Program-made: the position numbers and the translations under genes
NCBI GenBank assembly: GCA_022496805.1
Contig: CM040090.1
Coordinates: 3,528,001-3,592,000 of the forward strand
Direction of reading: 5' to 3'
Origin: Pohlia nutans
Lineage: Eukaryota; Streptophyta; Bryopsida; Bryales; Mniaceae
Length of the DNA: 64,000 bases
Shown: positions 40,259 to 50,124 of the stretch, piece by piece
How the letters are laid out: the number at the start of each line of letters is the position of its first letter
Position numbering within the stretch: position 1 is the first letter of the stretch
Notes under the pieces: model-generated
Told to the model about the DNA's origin: nothing
Databases searched by the model: none
What the model saw: only the letters and a program-made list of their open reading frames with translations

Positions 40259-40753
40259 CTACGAGACGGTGATGGTGCCCTTCATGCCGGCGCCCTGGTG
40301 AGGCTCGCAGTAGAAGCTGTAGGTGCCGGGCTTGGTAAGGGTGATGGAGAACGTCTCGTTGGGGGAGTTGGCGTAGTCCTCGTGGTTCAAGTCCTCAACC
40401 TTGACGCCGGCAGGGACTTCGTCCTCGTCGAAGACAACGTTGTGGGGGAAGCCGCGGTTGTTGATGAAGGTGATGGCCTCGCCAGAGGCGACGCTGAAGG
40501 CGCTGGGGTAGAAGCCCAGGGCGCCGTCGTCACCGCCCATCTTGACGGTGGCGGCATTGGCGGACGCCACCAGGAGCAGAGAGCTGGAGGCGGCGACGAG
40601 GGCCTTGCCCACGGTCTTCAAGGCATCGCTGCTGGCCGAGATGGGGGCCATGCGGACAACGGTTCGGGAGGAGACCACTGCCGGGGCGGCCTTGGTCTCG
40701 GCCCTGAGGCCGGAGAAGGTGGGCACGGAGACGGCAGCTGCGAGGGACGCCAT
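40259..40753 (-). CDS. PETE: Plastocyanin precursor
   Basis: A 164-residue precursor in one exon. Plastocyanin is the blue copper protein that carries electrons from cytochrome b6f to photosystem I in the thylakoid lumen. Residues 1 to about 45 are a Ser/Ala/Arg-rich chloroplast transit peptide; about 46-67 form a lumen signal with a hydrophobic core and an A-N-A cleavage site. The mature protein (68-164, 97 residues) has all copper ligands: H104 (G-F-P-H-N), C149, H152 and M157 ([10 protein letters not shown]). The mature length and the Glu after the ligand Cys are like algal and bryophyte forms; many flowering plants have 99 residues and Ser or Ala there. The ATG at 40753 opens the transit peptide and no other in-frame start precedes it closely. 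GC is far above the flanks, as expected for a highly expressed gene. Confidence 0.97.
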   Translation of the reverse strand: MASLAAAVSVPTFSGLRAETKAAPAVVSSRTVVRMAPISASSDALKTVGKALVAASSSLLLVASANAATVKMGGDDGALGFYPSAFSVASGEAITFINNRGFPHNVVFDEDEVPAGVKVEDLNHEDYANSPNETFSITLTKPGTYSFYCEPHQGAGMKGTITVS

Positions 40754-40855
40754 TGCTACGAAAATGAGAGCTTGAAAAACACAGCACAGACAGAGAGATA
40801 GATAGATAGAGGGAAATGCAAGGAGTGGAGTTGGCTGTGAGTGAGGCTCCCTGGG

Positions 40856-40864
40856 TACTATAAG
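40856..40864 (-). promoter_or_regulatory. Possible TATA box of the plastocyanin gene
   Basis: On the minus strand CTTATAGTA lies about 105 bases before the start codon, which would give a leader of about 75 bases. The leader contains a GATA repeat near 40800. Confidence 0.4.
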
Positions 40865-41751
40865 ATGAGGGGATTATGCGGTGGATGTGTGGAGTATCTG
40901 GAGGCTCACGGCAATTGGGGTGTTCGGGATAAGCTGCCAGGCTCATGGATGGCCGCAGGCTTCCGAATTCCGATCACACTTGTGAATCCAATGACTTCAT
41001 TGATGTGGTCCCTGCTGTCCGTCAGTCAGTCGCTCGCTCTCTCCGTCACTCTGTGAGTGTACGTACTTTTTCTCCGTCAGTCTACAGTAGTAGACTGTTT
41101 GCAGTCTCATCTCATCCGTGACTGGTTACTCATTCTCGGTCCTCATTGGGCCTGTGTCTGTGAGATTTTTGGTTTTTCAAACAGGTGGCAGATAGATAGA
41201 TAAAAACTCCGGACCCTATTATAGGCCAGCGTAAATAGAGTGTCTGTTCGTAATGCAAATGACTCGATGTCCACTGGACACAGGTGGCACCAAATGAAAC
41301 AAACATTGTAGCACTTTTATCTAGAATTCTAGATGTTAGATGTAATCCTCATAATTGAATGATTTTTTTCTCAAATGGATGAAAATATGTCAATGTGGAT
41401 GAATGTTTTGGCACGAAATTGGTTTGGTTCTTTCTAAATACAGATTATCATTTGGATATATTTTGTCAACCAAAAAAGCTATTTGAGACACGTTTCAATG
41501 ACTTATTAGTAATTTTTCATTTTTTGAGCCAAAGGCCTCAACAAAATATTTTAGCACCTTCATCTAGAGTTTGGATGAATTGGTTGTGATGAATGAATGA
41601 ATGAAAAGTTTGTGATGAACAAGTGTTTAGCAGGGAGCTCTGCTCGAGGGAATTTTGCACAGAAAAGCCCTCGAGGCCAAGTGATGGAGCTGAGGCTGAG
41701 AGGGGTTTCCATGCATAAGATTCGTGCAGGTCGGGCTTGTTGCGTCCACCC
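40865..41751. other. Plastocyanin promoter side and gene-free DNA
   Basis: Contains one TATC-tailed hairpin repeat (41186-41290). No other gene or element is recognised. Confidence 0.45.
41186..41290 (+). repeat. Hairpin repeat with GATA/TATC tail, copy 2
   Basis: Begins AGATAGATAGAT, then AACTCCGGACCCTATTATAG and GTGTCTGTTCG. The stem CCTA..TAGG replaces CCTC..GAGG of the 44697 copy and still pairs. Confidence 0.7.
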
Positions 41752-42561
41752 TTAACCCTTTAGTGCCCAGGGTACTGTAGCAGGGAGCACTGGATTTCAG
41801 TGGTTTTTCCCACTGTGATTGAGACTACCTAAAATAGAATGGATTAAATTAGAAAGTAGCCATACAATTTTATTCTCAACTGGAGAGCATACATTTTATT
41901 AAAATTTGAGAATCATCCAATGGTGGGATTGGAAGATTATAGTATGTATTTGAACTGTATAATGCACGCTCAAAAATGAGATTTTGGGGGGTGTGTGACT
42001 TCAAAGTTAAATAGAATTTGGGTTAAATTTTCAAAAATGAAAAGAGTGAAGTTCAGCTATGCCCTATGTCAACACCTCTCCGTTGCAATCTTTCATGTCA
42101 AGAATAGACTCACACATAATTATTGTGAATTTTATAAGTGAAAGTGACTTATCCATATACAGTTAGGACAAAATTTTATACGTTGAAAATTGACAGGAGT
42201 GGGTACATTAGTCAAGATCGGATTACACACACTAATGGAAGATGAAGAAGAGAACACAATTCAAAAAAATAAAACAAGATAACAAACTTCCAAACACAAG
42301 AAATACTGCATAATACATGTGTTGTATTTGTAAGTATTTACTGTATTTTCAAGTATTTGCAGTATTTTCGCGTTTTGATGATAGGTATTTTGATAGTTGT
42401 ACAATTCCAAATTGAAATATTTTTTGTCTGGAAGGTGTGTAATGTATATGGCATAATCTGAACTTCAAAACTGAAGTTTCAATTCTTCACGGATTCTCTT
42501 CTATTTGCATTCCGAACGTCGCAGTGACCATAATGTGGTCTGCTGGGCACTAAAGGGTTAA
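41752..42561. mobile_element. TTAA element, family F (810 bp), copy 1
   Basis: TTAACCCTTTAGTGCCCAGG at the left and GCTGGGCACTAAAGGGTTAA at the right: perfect TTAA flanks and inverted ends that start CCC, the classic piggyBac layout. No transposase frame is present. It directly abuts the next copy and shares one TTAA (42558-42561). Confidence 0.92.
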
Positions 42562-43368
42562 CCCTTTAGTGCCCAGCGTACTGTAGCAAACAACACTGGA
42601 TTTCAGTGGTTTTTTTCACTGTGATTGAGATTACTAAAAATAGAATGGATTAAATTAGGAAGTAGCCGTACAATTCTATTCTCAACTGGAGAGCACACAT
42701 TTTGTTAAAATTTGAGAATCATCCAATGGTGGGATTGGAAGATTATAGTATGTATTTGAACGGTATAATGCATGCTCAAAAATAAGATTTTGGGAGGTGT
42801 GTGACTTCAAAGTTAAATAGAATTTGGGTTAAATTTTCAAAAATGAAAAGAGTGAAGTTCAGCCATGCCCTGTGTCAACACCTCTCCGTTGCAATCTTTC
42901 ATATCAAAAATAAACTTAAACATAATTACTGTGAATTTTATAAGTGAAAGTGACTTATCCATATACGGTTTAGGACAAAATTTTATACGTTGAAAATTGA
43001 CAGGAGTAGGTACATTAGTCAAGATCGGATTACACACACTAATAGAAGATGAAGAAAAGAACACAATCCAAAAAAACAAAACAAGATAACAAACTTCCAA
43101 ACACAAGAAATATTGCATAATACATGTGTTGTATTTGTAAGTATTTCCTGTACTTTCAAGTATTTGCAGTATTTTTGCATTTTGTTGATAGGTATTTTGA
43201 TAGTTGTACAATTCCAAATTGAAATATTCTTTTTCTGGAAAGTGTGTAATGTGTATGCGCAAATCTGAACTTCAGAACTGAAGTTCCAATTCTTCACGGA
43301 TTCTCTGTTATTTGCATTTCCGACGTTGCAGTGACCATAATCTGGCTTGCTGGGCACTAAAGGGTTAA
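42558..43368. mobile_element. TTAA element, family F (811 bp), copy 2
   Basis: Same orientation and roughly 95% identical to copy 1 along its length. Ends TTAACCCTTTAGTGCCCAGC and TGGGCACTAAAGGGTTAA. The 141-codon minus-strand frame inside is not conserved in copy 1 and is not a gene. Confidence 0.92.
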
Positions 43369-43590
43369 AGGGCTGATTGGGATAGTAAATACGTTTGCGT
43401 ATATTTGACATTTGTGGTAAATAGAAAGTTCCAAATTAGGATCCCAAGAGCTCATTAAAACCATGTCAAAGTGAATGTTATCTTCACTTTTGATCTTAAA
43501 TTGATAGGAGGTGTGGAATCATGTGAAATACAATGGAATAACGGTGTTTATTACTAGTCGGAAAGGGCTCTCTGGACCTTCAAAGGTTAA
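43365..43590. mobile_element. TTAA-bounded block related to 15106-15339
   Basis: Starts TTAAAGGGCTGATTGGGATA and ends TTCAAAGGTTAA. The interior shares 'gatagtaaatacg', 'ttgacatttg' and 'aaattaggatcccaa' with 15106-15339. It shares a TTAA with the preceding element. Confidence 0.6.
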
Positions 43591-43705
43591 CCCCTATTCG
43601 GATTCTCCCATATCAAAATGTTCCACTAAATTCCCCTTGCGGGAGGATTCCGTAGGATTTTTATTTTGGCCGGGGGAATTACACTTCATAACAGTCCAAA
43701 TTTTG

Positions 43706-44291
43706 TTAACCCCTAAACGTACTAGGGTGTCCCTAGAATCGACAATTTCAAAAAACTCATTATAAACTACTATTTAGAAGAATATTTTGGAATTGATATA
43801 CAGATGAAAGTTCTAGATTTTGAATTTTAGATTCCATCCATACGGTTTGATTCGCTAATACTATCACCAATATTTTACTATAAATTTTGGAAGTCAAAAT
43901 TTAAAATTCCTTCTAAATTTGATTACAAACAAAACATTAACATTTTTTGAGTAAAATTTGTTGGAATCAATTTGAAATGAGATACTCTTAAACGAGGTGA
44001 TTCTTTGAAATTTTTGTGTTTCTGAAATCTATGACCTCATTTTTGCAAGGCCACTTTTAAGGTACAATCAATGCAATTTTGGCTTGGTCAACGTCTTGAC
44101 ATACTTCTACATTTGTAATTTTAGAAAAATATGTAATCAAATATGAATAAATCCAACCATTAGATAATACAACAGCTTGGTGAAGAATCTCTAAAAAAGG
44201 ATGACTTTCATCCAAACATTGATGAGAACTTGAAAAGGATTTGAATCTATTAGTCGTCCACTTTCTGGACGCTCTGACGTTTAGGGGTTAA
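43706..44291. mobile_element. TTAA element, family B (586 bp), copy 1
   Basis: TTAACCCCTAAACGTACTAG at the left and CTCTGACGTTTAGGGGTTAA at the right. Reverse orientation of 46325-46912. It shares its right TTAA with the next element. Confidence 0.9.
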
Positions 44292-44530
44292 CCCTTAAAC
44301 GACAATGCAAGCCCCACGGGCTTGGTTATATTTTGGGAGAATCTTACTCATAACTTCTACTCCATTTCACCAAATGGAGTTTTAAAATGCCAAACCGAGC
44401 ACCTTAAGTAGATCTATACTTCTTTAGAAAAGAGCCAAAGTAAATTAGAAACAAAATCATGCTTAAAATGGAATTTAAAAGAGATTTTGAGTGTGGTATC
44501 AAGGAAAGCATATGTCGTAGGAAGAATTCC
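44288..44530. mobile_element. TTAA element, family G, right end decayed
   Basis: Starts TTAACCCTTAAACGACAATG. The interior matches 62337-62573 ('ttttgggagaatcttact', 'atctatacttctt'). The right end is degenerate near 44530. Confidence 0.65.
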
Positions 44531-45368
44531 AATAGGTGTTTACGTTCAAATTTAGCAATTTTTAATTATAGTTTCGCTTTCTGGATATATTTTCCAAGTT
44601 TATAAAACGCTAGTTAGTCTCCGAAGTGATAGGTAGAAGAAGAGTTTTTTAGTTTGATGTGTATGTTTGTATGCATATTCCGAAAGGGGACAGTAGTCTT
44701 GTACCAATGGCCCTCTATCCGGTGGGCACTGGCTCATCGTCAAAATGAAGAGACACTTTATTCACACCGGCCTCGAAAGAGGACCGGAGTTCATATCTAT
44801 CTATCTATGCATATGTTTTCTATAGATAGATTCATGCAAGAAAAAAACTATGCTCATATAAATTATCCTTGGATTTAAAAAAATTTGAACCTCTCTTTGC
44901 TTTTATGATTTTTTCCGTCAAAGTCCTAGATGTTACCTCTTGTAAATTTATGTATTACCTAAGATAATGAATTCATTTCTTAAGGGTGTTATGTGCCCAA
45001 ATTAAATTTTAAACACTCTACTATTATTTAAATTTCTAGTGAGAGTACAATTTTGGCTAAGGTGGTTTTAACATGATTCACCTGGGAAATGGAATTTAGG
45101 ACCCTGTTTTAACTTGATAGCTAAAACCAACATCAAAAATTTTAAACAACTTCAAATCAAAACGAAAAATAATCATATATGATTGCCATCAAAGAAAGAG
45201 ATGCAACATGACAATTGCAAGATCACACAATTAAATGCCATCAAAACATCCTAATTTTGTTGCAACAACTTAGTCATTACAAGTTGTATGTACTAAAAAT
45301 TTATTAATAAATAAAAATATCCCATACTTACAATTCAAACGCAAATAAAAAGAAATTGTTGACAAATA
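44531..45368. other. AT-rich stretch holding one hairpin repeat
   Basis: Apart from the repeat at 44697-44810, nothing is recognised. Confidence 0.45.
44697..44810 (-). repeat. Hairpin repeat with TATC tail, copy 3 (best preserved)
   Basis: Reads on the plus strand: ATGGCCCTCTATCCGGTGGG, GACACTTTATTCACACCGG, hairpin CCGGCCTCGAAAGAGGACCG, then ATATCTATCTATCTAT. The stem CCTC-GAAA-GAGG is flanked by a second CCGG/CCGG pairing. Confidence 0.75.
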
Positions 45369-45620
45369 CATCCTCCGTTTCATAATAAGAGTCCACATTT
45401 TTTGCATTACTTTTTCTCTACCTTTCGTCCTATGTTTTATACTTCAACATGTGAGCATTGTCCATTTCAAACAAGGGAGACAATGAGAATGACACAAAAC
45501 TACATACTATTAAAAATATCCCTTAATTTCTTGAGTATTGAGATGACTTTTTTGAAAGGAGAAACATCAAGTTGAAACATGCCAAAAAGGTGGATTCTTG
45601 TTTTGAAAATGAGGGAGTTC
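45369..45620. mobile_element. Stowaway-like element, decayed
   Basis: Left CCTCCGTTTCATAATAAGAG, right TGAAAATGAGGGAG, inverted repeats of about 25 bases with mismatches. Similar in length to 20739-20976. Confidence 0.6.
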
Positions 45621-45967
45621 AAACAACTCACATTTACAATCAAGTTGCTAACATAATAGAACAATTTCAATCCAAATAGTACTAGAAATAGAAGAGCTAA
45701 GTTGAGATTCGCAAAAAAACTTGCCTTGGTTTTTTTTTTATAAAAGAGACCGAGAAGGAAATGGAAAAGAAGTAGAATTTGAATTGCACAACATAACCAT
45801 TTTTAGTGTGGAGATATTCATATTTGAAAATCCAAATAAATTTGTTCGTTTTCATTTTTCTCAATTTGTTTTGCATTTTGTTTCTATTAGTTCATTATGG
45901 TTTATTATTTAGCTCATTTTTGTAACATATACCAACGACTCTTGGATGTGTAATTGATTGATGAATG

Positions 45968-46290
45968 TACTAATCATGTTGTATCAAGGTAGTGTGCAAG
46001 TAGATGTTAACTAAAGTTAGCAATCTTTATATGATGGATGAACATACAGTTCATATGGATGAGATGTGTATACTAATCATGTTGTATCATGTGTTAACTA
46101 GAGTTAGCAATTTCCATATGATGGATAAACACAGAACGCATATGGATGAGTTATGTGAGGGCATAATTGGGGTTAGCAATCTCTATATGACAAATGAACA
46201 CACAACTTATATGGATGAGATGTGTGTACTAATCATGTTTGTATCATGGCTAGTATGTGGCATACATTAACTGGAGTTATCAATCTCCAT
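45968..46290. repeat. Imperfect tandem repeat, about three units of 70-100 bases
   Basis: Units recur from 'gttagcaat' at about 46016, 46103, 46172 and 46275, each with 'catatggatgag'. Units at 46016-46260 stay in one open frame, but there is no domain, so coding is doubtful. Confidence 0.75.
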
Positions 46291-46324
46291 GTAATTGTAT
46301 TGTGATTAATTTTAGTTTTGTAGT

Positions 46325-46912
46325 TTAACCCCTAAACGTCCTAGCGTTCAGAAACTGGATCACAAACGGATTCAAAGCTTTCTCACGTTCTCATTAATGC
46401 TTGGATGAAACTCATCCAATTTTTTGGAGATTCTTCACCAAGTTGTTGTCCTATCTAATGGCTGGATTTAGTCATACTAGAGTACATATTTTTCTAAAAT
46501 TACAAATGTAGAAGTATGTCAAGTCGTTGACCAAGCCAAAATTGCATTGACTATAGTTCAAAGTGGAATAGTGAAAAATGAGGTCATAAATTTAAGAAAC
46601 ACAAAAATTTCAAAGTATCACCACATTTAAGAGTATCTCATTTCAAACTCATTCCAACAAATTTTACTCAAAAAATATTGAAATTTAGTTTGTAATCGAA
46701 TTTAGAAGGAATTTTTAATTTTAACTTTCAAATTTTATAATTAAACATTGGTGATTGTATTAGTGAATCAAACCGTACGGATGGAATCTAAAATTAAAAA
46801 TCTAGAACTTTCATTTGTATATCAATTCCAAAATATTCTTCTAAATAGTAGTTTATAATGCTTTTTCTCAAATTGTCAATTCCAGGGACACCCTGATACG
46901 TTTAGGGGTTAA
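46325..46912. mobile_element. TTAA element, family B (588 bp), copy 2
   Basis: TTAACCCCTAAACGTCCTAG at the left and CCTGATACGTTTAGGGGTTAA at the right. Near-complete match to 43706-44291 in the opposite orientation. Confidence 0.9.
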
Positions 46913-47224
46913 TAGCAGCTTAGGCGCCTTTTGCCTAATATTTAATTAGTTCTAAAAATATATTTAGGCAAAAAAGAATATTCTTTAAATCCGTTTTTTC
47001 CATATTAATTTTTTTTTGAAAAATAATTTCCCAAAATTTTTAGGCATCTTTTTGTATACTTTTCTTTTTGCCGAACCTGCTAGTACACTACGGTATTGAA
47101 CCATTGTAGGTTCCTTAAAAAATAAAAAATAAAAAAATTGAAACAAGCATATAATTCTTTCTTGTGGTGTCATATGATTGTATTTGACTTTAGCTTTTAT
47201 ATCGTAGTGCTACCTCTTGTTGTT
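46913..47224. other. Decayed repeat DNA
   Basis: Contains GCCGAACCTGCTAGTACACT near 47072, which resembles the ends of the element at 54799-55705. Otherwise unassigned. Confidence 0.4.
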
Positions 47225-47770
47225 ATTTATAGGTATAACTATCAATCCTAAAAGCCCCCCTCCTTCAAGTAAAACTAAAATGTATCATAACATGTGACTT
47301 CTATGACTTTGATGAAGTTTATTCCAACAAATAAGAAGCATGAGGTTTGAAAATTATTCATATCATAAAAATTCCAAAAATAGTTATAGATCTTAATTTA
47401 ATGAATATAGAAACAACTAATTTAAAATTATCACTAAAATTACATTTCATATTTTTTAAATTCAAAATTTGGTGATTTTGATTGGAATTGCATTTTTCAT
47501 TAAAAGCAAAAAAGAATTAATGAAAACAACATTACTTTCTCTAAACAATAAATTTTGTAATATCAAACAACGTAAAGGTGTTTGTCTTTGAAACATTCCC
47601 CTAGAAGAAGTTCAATTTGAATTGGCATTATTCAAATTGGATTGGAAAGTAAACTTGATTTTTATCATAAATTAATTTTAATTTTTTCAAAAAAAATAAT
47701 TTTTTAACCTGAGGCAACCCTTAAAAAGGGGCAACAACCACAAATGGTCTTTTGGGCTCTTAAGGATCAA
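47225..47770. mobile_element. Decayed family D TTAA element
   Basis: The interior matches 48519-49067 ('gatgaagtttattccaaca', 'gaagcatgaggttt', 'aaatggtc'). Terminal TTAA ends are mutated. Confidence 0.6.
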
Positions 47771-47829
47771 ATAAGAGCAAGGCGATGTAGAAAATCATGC
47801 CAACAGCCTAAAGCAAAGTATGATTTTAC

Positions 47830-47948
47830 AAGTATTGTAAAGCAAAGTGTCATGAAGTTTTGGATGCAAAGTCTTATGAAGTTTTGAATGCAAAGTCTTA
47901 TGAAGTTTTGAATGCAAAGTCTTATGAAGTTTTGAATGCAAAGCTTCA
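47830..47948. repeat. 24-bp minisatellite, about four to five units
   Basis: The unit reads GCAAAGTCTTATGAAGTTTT followed by GAAT. The units are almost identical, so the array is young. Confidence 0.92.
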
Positions 47949-48518
47949 TATATCAATTTTTTTTATAGGATTGCGTTTTTTATATAAAAAATCATGAATT
48001 ATCTATCTAGTATAATATATGAAAGAAAAAATATCATCACTTGTGGACTTCTAAGTTCGAGATGATGGTATAATTATAGTTCTATCAATCCCTAAAGGAC
48101 CATTGTCCATACATGAGACACTTGAAAGTTTGAGTAAGTTTTTGTGATCTTAAGTTTAATTTTGATTTTTTGAAACATTTTTTGAAAGTGGAAAATTGAA
48201 TAAGTTTATGTCAAGGAAATTAATATAATTTTTTCCAATTGGGGCTTGTAGTTGAGCAAATTTTATGCCACCTTAAGCAAAAATAGCCAAACTTAGGCAA
48301 CTATATTTTTTTCATATATTTATACAAACATGGAATTTTTTAATTCATTCCATTTGAATAGTTGATGTGAATTTAATTAAAGACTCTTATTCTTGAGGCA
48401 ATTAGGGCTTTTCGTGAAAAAATAACATGTAATATTTATTTTTTAACTCCAATTTTACATTTTTTTCAAAAAAAAAAAACTCATAAGGTTTACATTCTTT
48501 GTTACAAAATTCTCATTG
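47949..48518. other. AT-rich DNA, possible decayed TTAA element
   Basis: Contains CAATCCCTAAAGGACC near 48086 and is loosely related to 49097-49380. No gene. Confidence 0.4.
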
Positions 48519-49067
48519 TTAACCCCTAAATGACAGAGGGGGTAAGGGCCAAACCTAAATGTGCTATAAAATGTTGCTTCTACAACTTCGATGAAGTTTG
48601 GTTCAAAAGAGAAAATGAGAAGCACGATGTTTAGTAATTATCCATATGGTCAAACTTTCAAAAAATGTTTTCGATACTCATTAAACAAATTTAGAAGCAT
48701 TTATCGTTGAATATTCACCAAAATTACAAATTTTATTTTTAGAATTTGAAATTTGGTATGATTGGTTGAAACTAGACATTCTATTCTAAAGTTCAAAAAA
48801 GAAAAAAAATTCAAAGAGGGAACATCATTACTTTCCCGAATTAGTAAGTTTTGTAACACTAGGACAATGTTGAGGTGTTTGTCTTTGAAAAATTCTCCTT
48901 GATGGAGTTTAACTCGGATTGACATAATTCAAATTGGGTTGGAAAGTAGACTTGATTTCCTATTTGAAAATATTTTTTATTTTTCAAAAAAGTTTTTTTT
49001 TCATCTCGGGCAGCCCGTAAAAAAGGGCAGCGACCATAAAATGGTCGTTCGGTCACTTAGGGGTTAA
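48519..49067. mobile_element. TTAA element, family D (549 bp)
   Basis: TTAACCCCTAAATGACAGAG at the left; GCGACCATAAAATGGTCG then CACTTAGGGGTTAA at the right. Opposite orientation to 18854-19385. Confidence 0.88.
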
Positions 49068-49427
49068 GATAGGTATGTTTCAATTCCACGTTGGGATTAT
49101 TAATCTCTAAAGGACCAAATGTTGTCGGATTGGGGGATAATTGAGAGTTTGGATAGATACCTACAATGTCAAAAAAATTAATTAATATTTTAAAAAGAAA
49201 ATTACTAAGAAAAAGAGCTTCATATAATTTCTTTTCATTTAATTATCAATTAGTGCTTGGCAGAAAAAACTATGATGCTCTAGGTATAATTTTGAACTCA
49301 ATTTTCTCAATTTTCCAAAAAAAGGTTCATATGGTTTTAATTTCTTGTTAAAACATTCTTCCTGTTAGGATTGCACTATTTTAAACTATTTATGTTTTAC
49401 TTTTAGTTTTTTTTTACCTACATCTAC

Positions 49428-49490
49428 TTAACCCCTAAATGTACTAGGGTGTCACAACCATTGACAATTTGAGAAAAATCATCATAAAGG
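49428..49490. mobile_element. Family B TTAA element, left end only
   Basis: TTAACCCCTAAATGTACTAG and the next 45 bases match 43706 onward, then stop at the start of another element. Confidence 0.7.
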
Positions 49491-50124
49491 GGCGTTTGTA
49501 TGGTACGGTCCACTACAATTCTTGTCTATGTGCACTCTTTTGGGGATTTTGAGAATTTGAAAAATTATGTTTAAAGAGAGAAAAAAAATTGTAATGAAAT
49601 CTAAAGTCAAAGGATAGACCATATCGATAAAAGAGAAAAAAGAATTGATAGAAAATTTTAAAAATTGGCATTATACTTTAATGGAGTGTGAAACAAAGGG
49701 TAAACCCGAGTACATTGTCATAGTGCATAATATGCATTCTAAATTCTAAAAGAGGAATAGACCATAGGGTTGTGGATGGGATTTTGCGCTATGAATTTTC
49801 TAGTGTTAAAATGTATGAAGAAAAATATTTTCCAAAATTTTCAATTTTTTTTAATTAATCAAAGTTTCAAATTTTCAAATGTGTTATTTTTGGAAGGAAT
49901 GAATTGTTTCTCTATTTTGAAAAGCTTTTTGATAGGTTTTAACTTTTTAATGAAATTATGGAAGTTAGCTTATTTATATTTTTTAATATAGAATCAAATT
50001 TACACTATATTTACATTCAAATTTTGATGATAAATTGGTAAAATTGTTATTAAAATGCACAAATGTGCACCAAAATGTGGTCAATTCTCCAACAGGAGTT
50101 AGAAGACCGTACCATACAAATGCC
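49491..50124. mobile_element. Inverted-repeat element with 20-base ends (634 bp)
   Basis: Left GGCGTTTGTATGGTACGGTC, right GACCGTACCATACAAATGCC, complementary with one mismatch. It interrupts a family B element. No clear target duplication or transposase was read. Superfamily not assigned. Confidence 0.8.

Noticed and set aside
40229..40801. 190-codon plus-strand frame rich in Gly/Ala/Val
   Set aside because: It is the antisense shadow of the GC-rich plastocyanin gene.
42837..43411. Two overlapping minus-strand frames of 130-141 codons
   Set aside because: They lie in one copy of a family F TTAA element, and the frame is broken in the 95%-identical neighbour, so it is not a conserved gene or transposase.
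46004..46270. Repeating peptide frame (VSNLYMMDEH-like units)
   Set aside because: The units vary in length (about 69-103 bases), the DNA is AT-rich like its surroundings and no domain fits. Treated as a DNA repeat.
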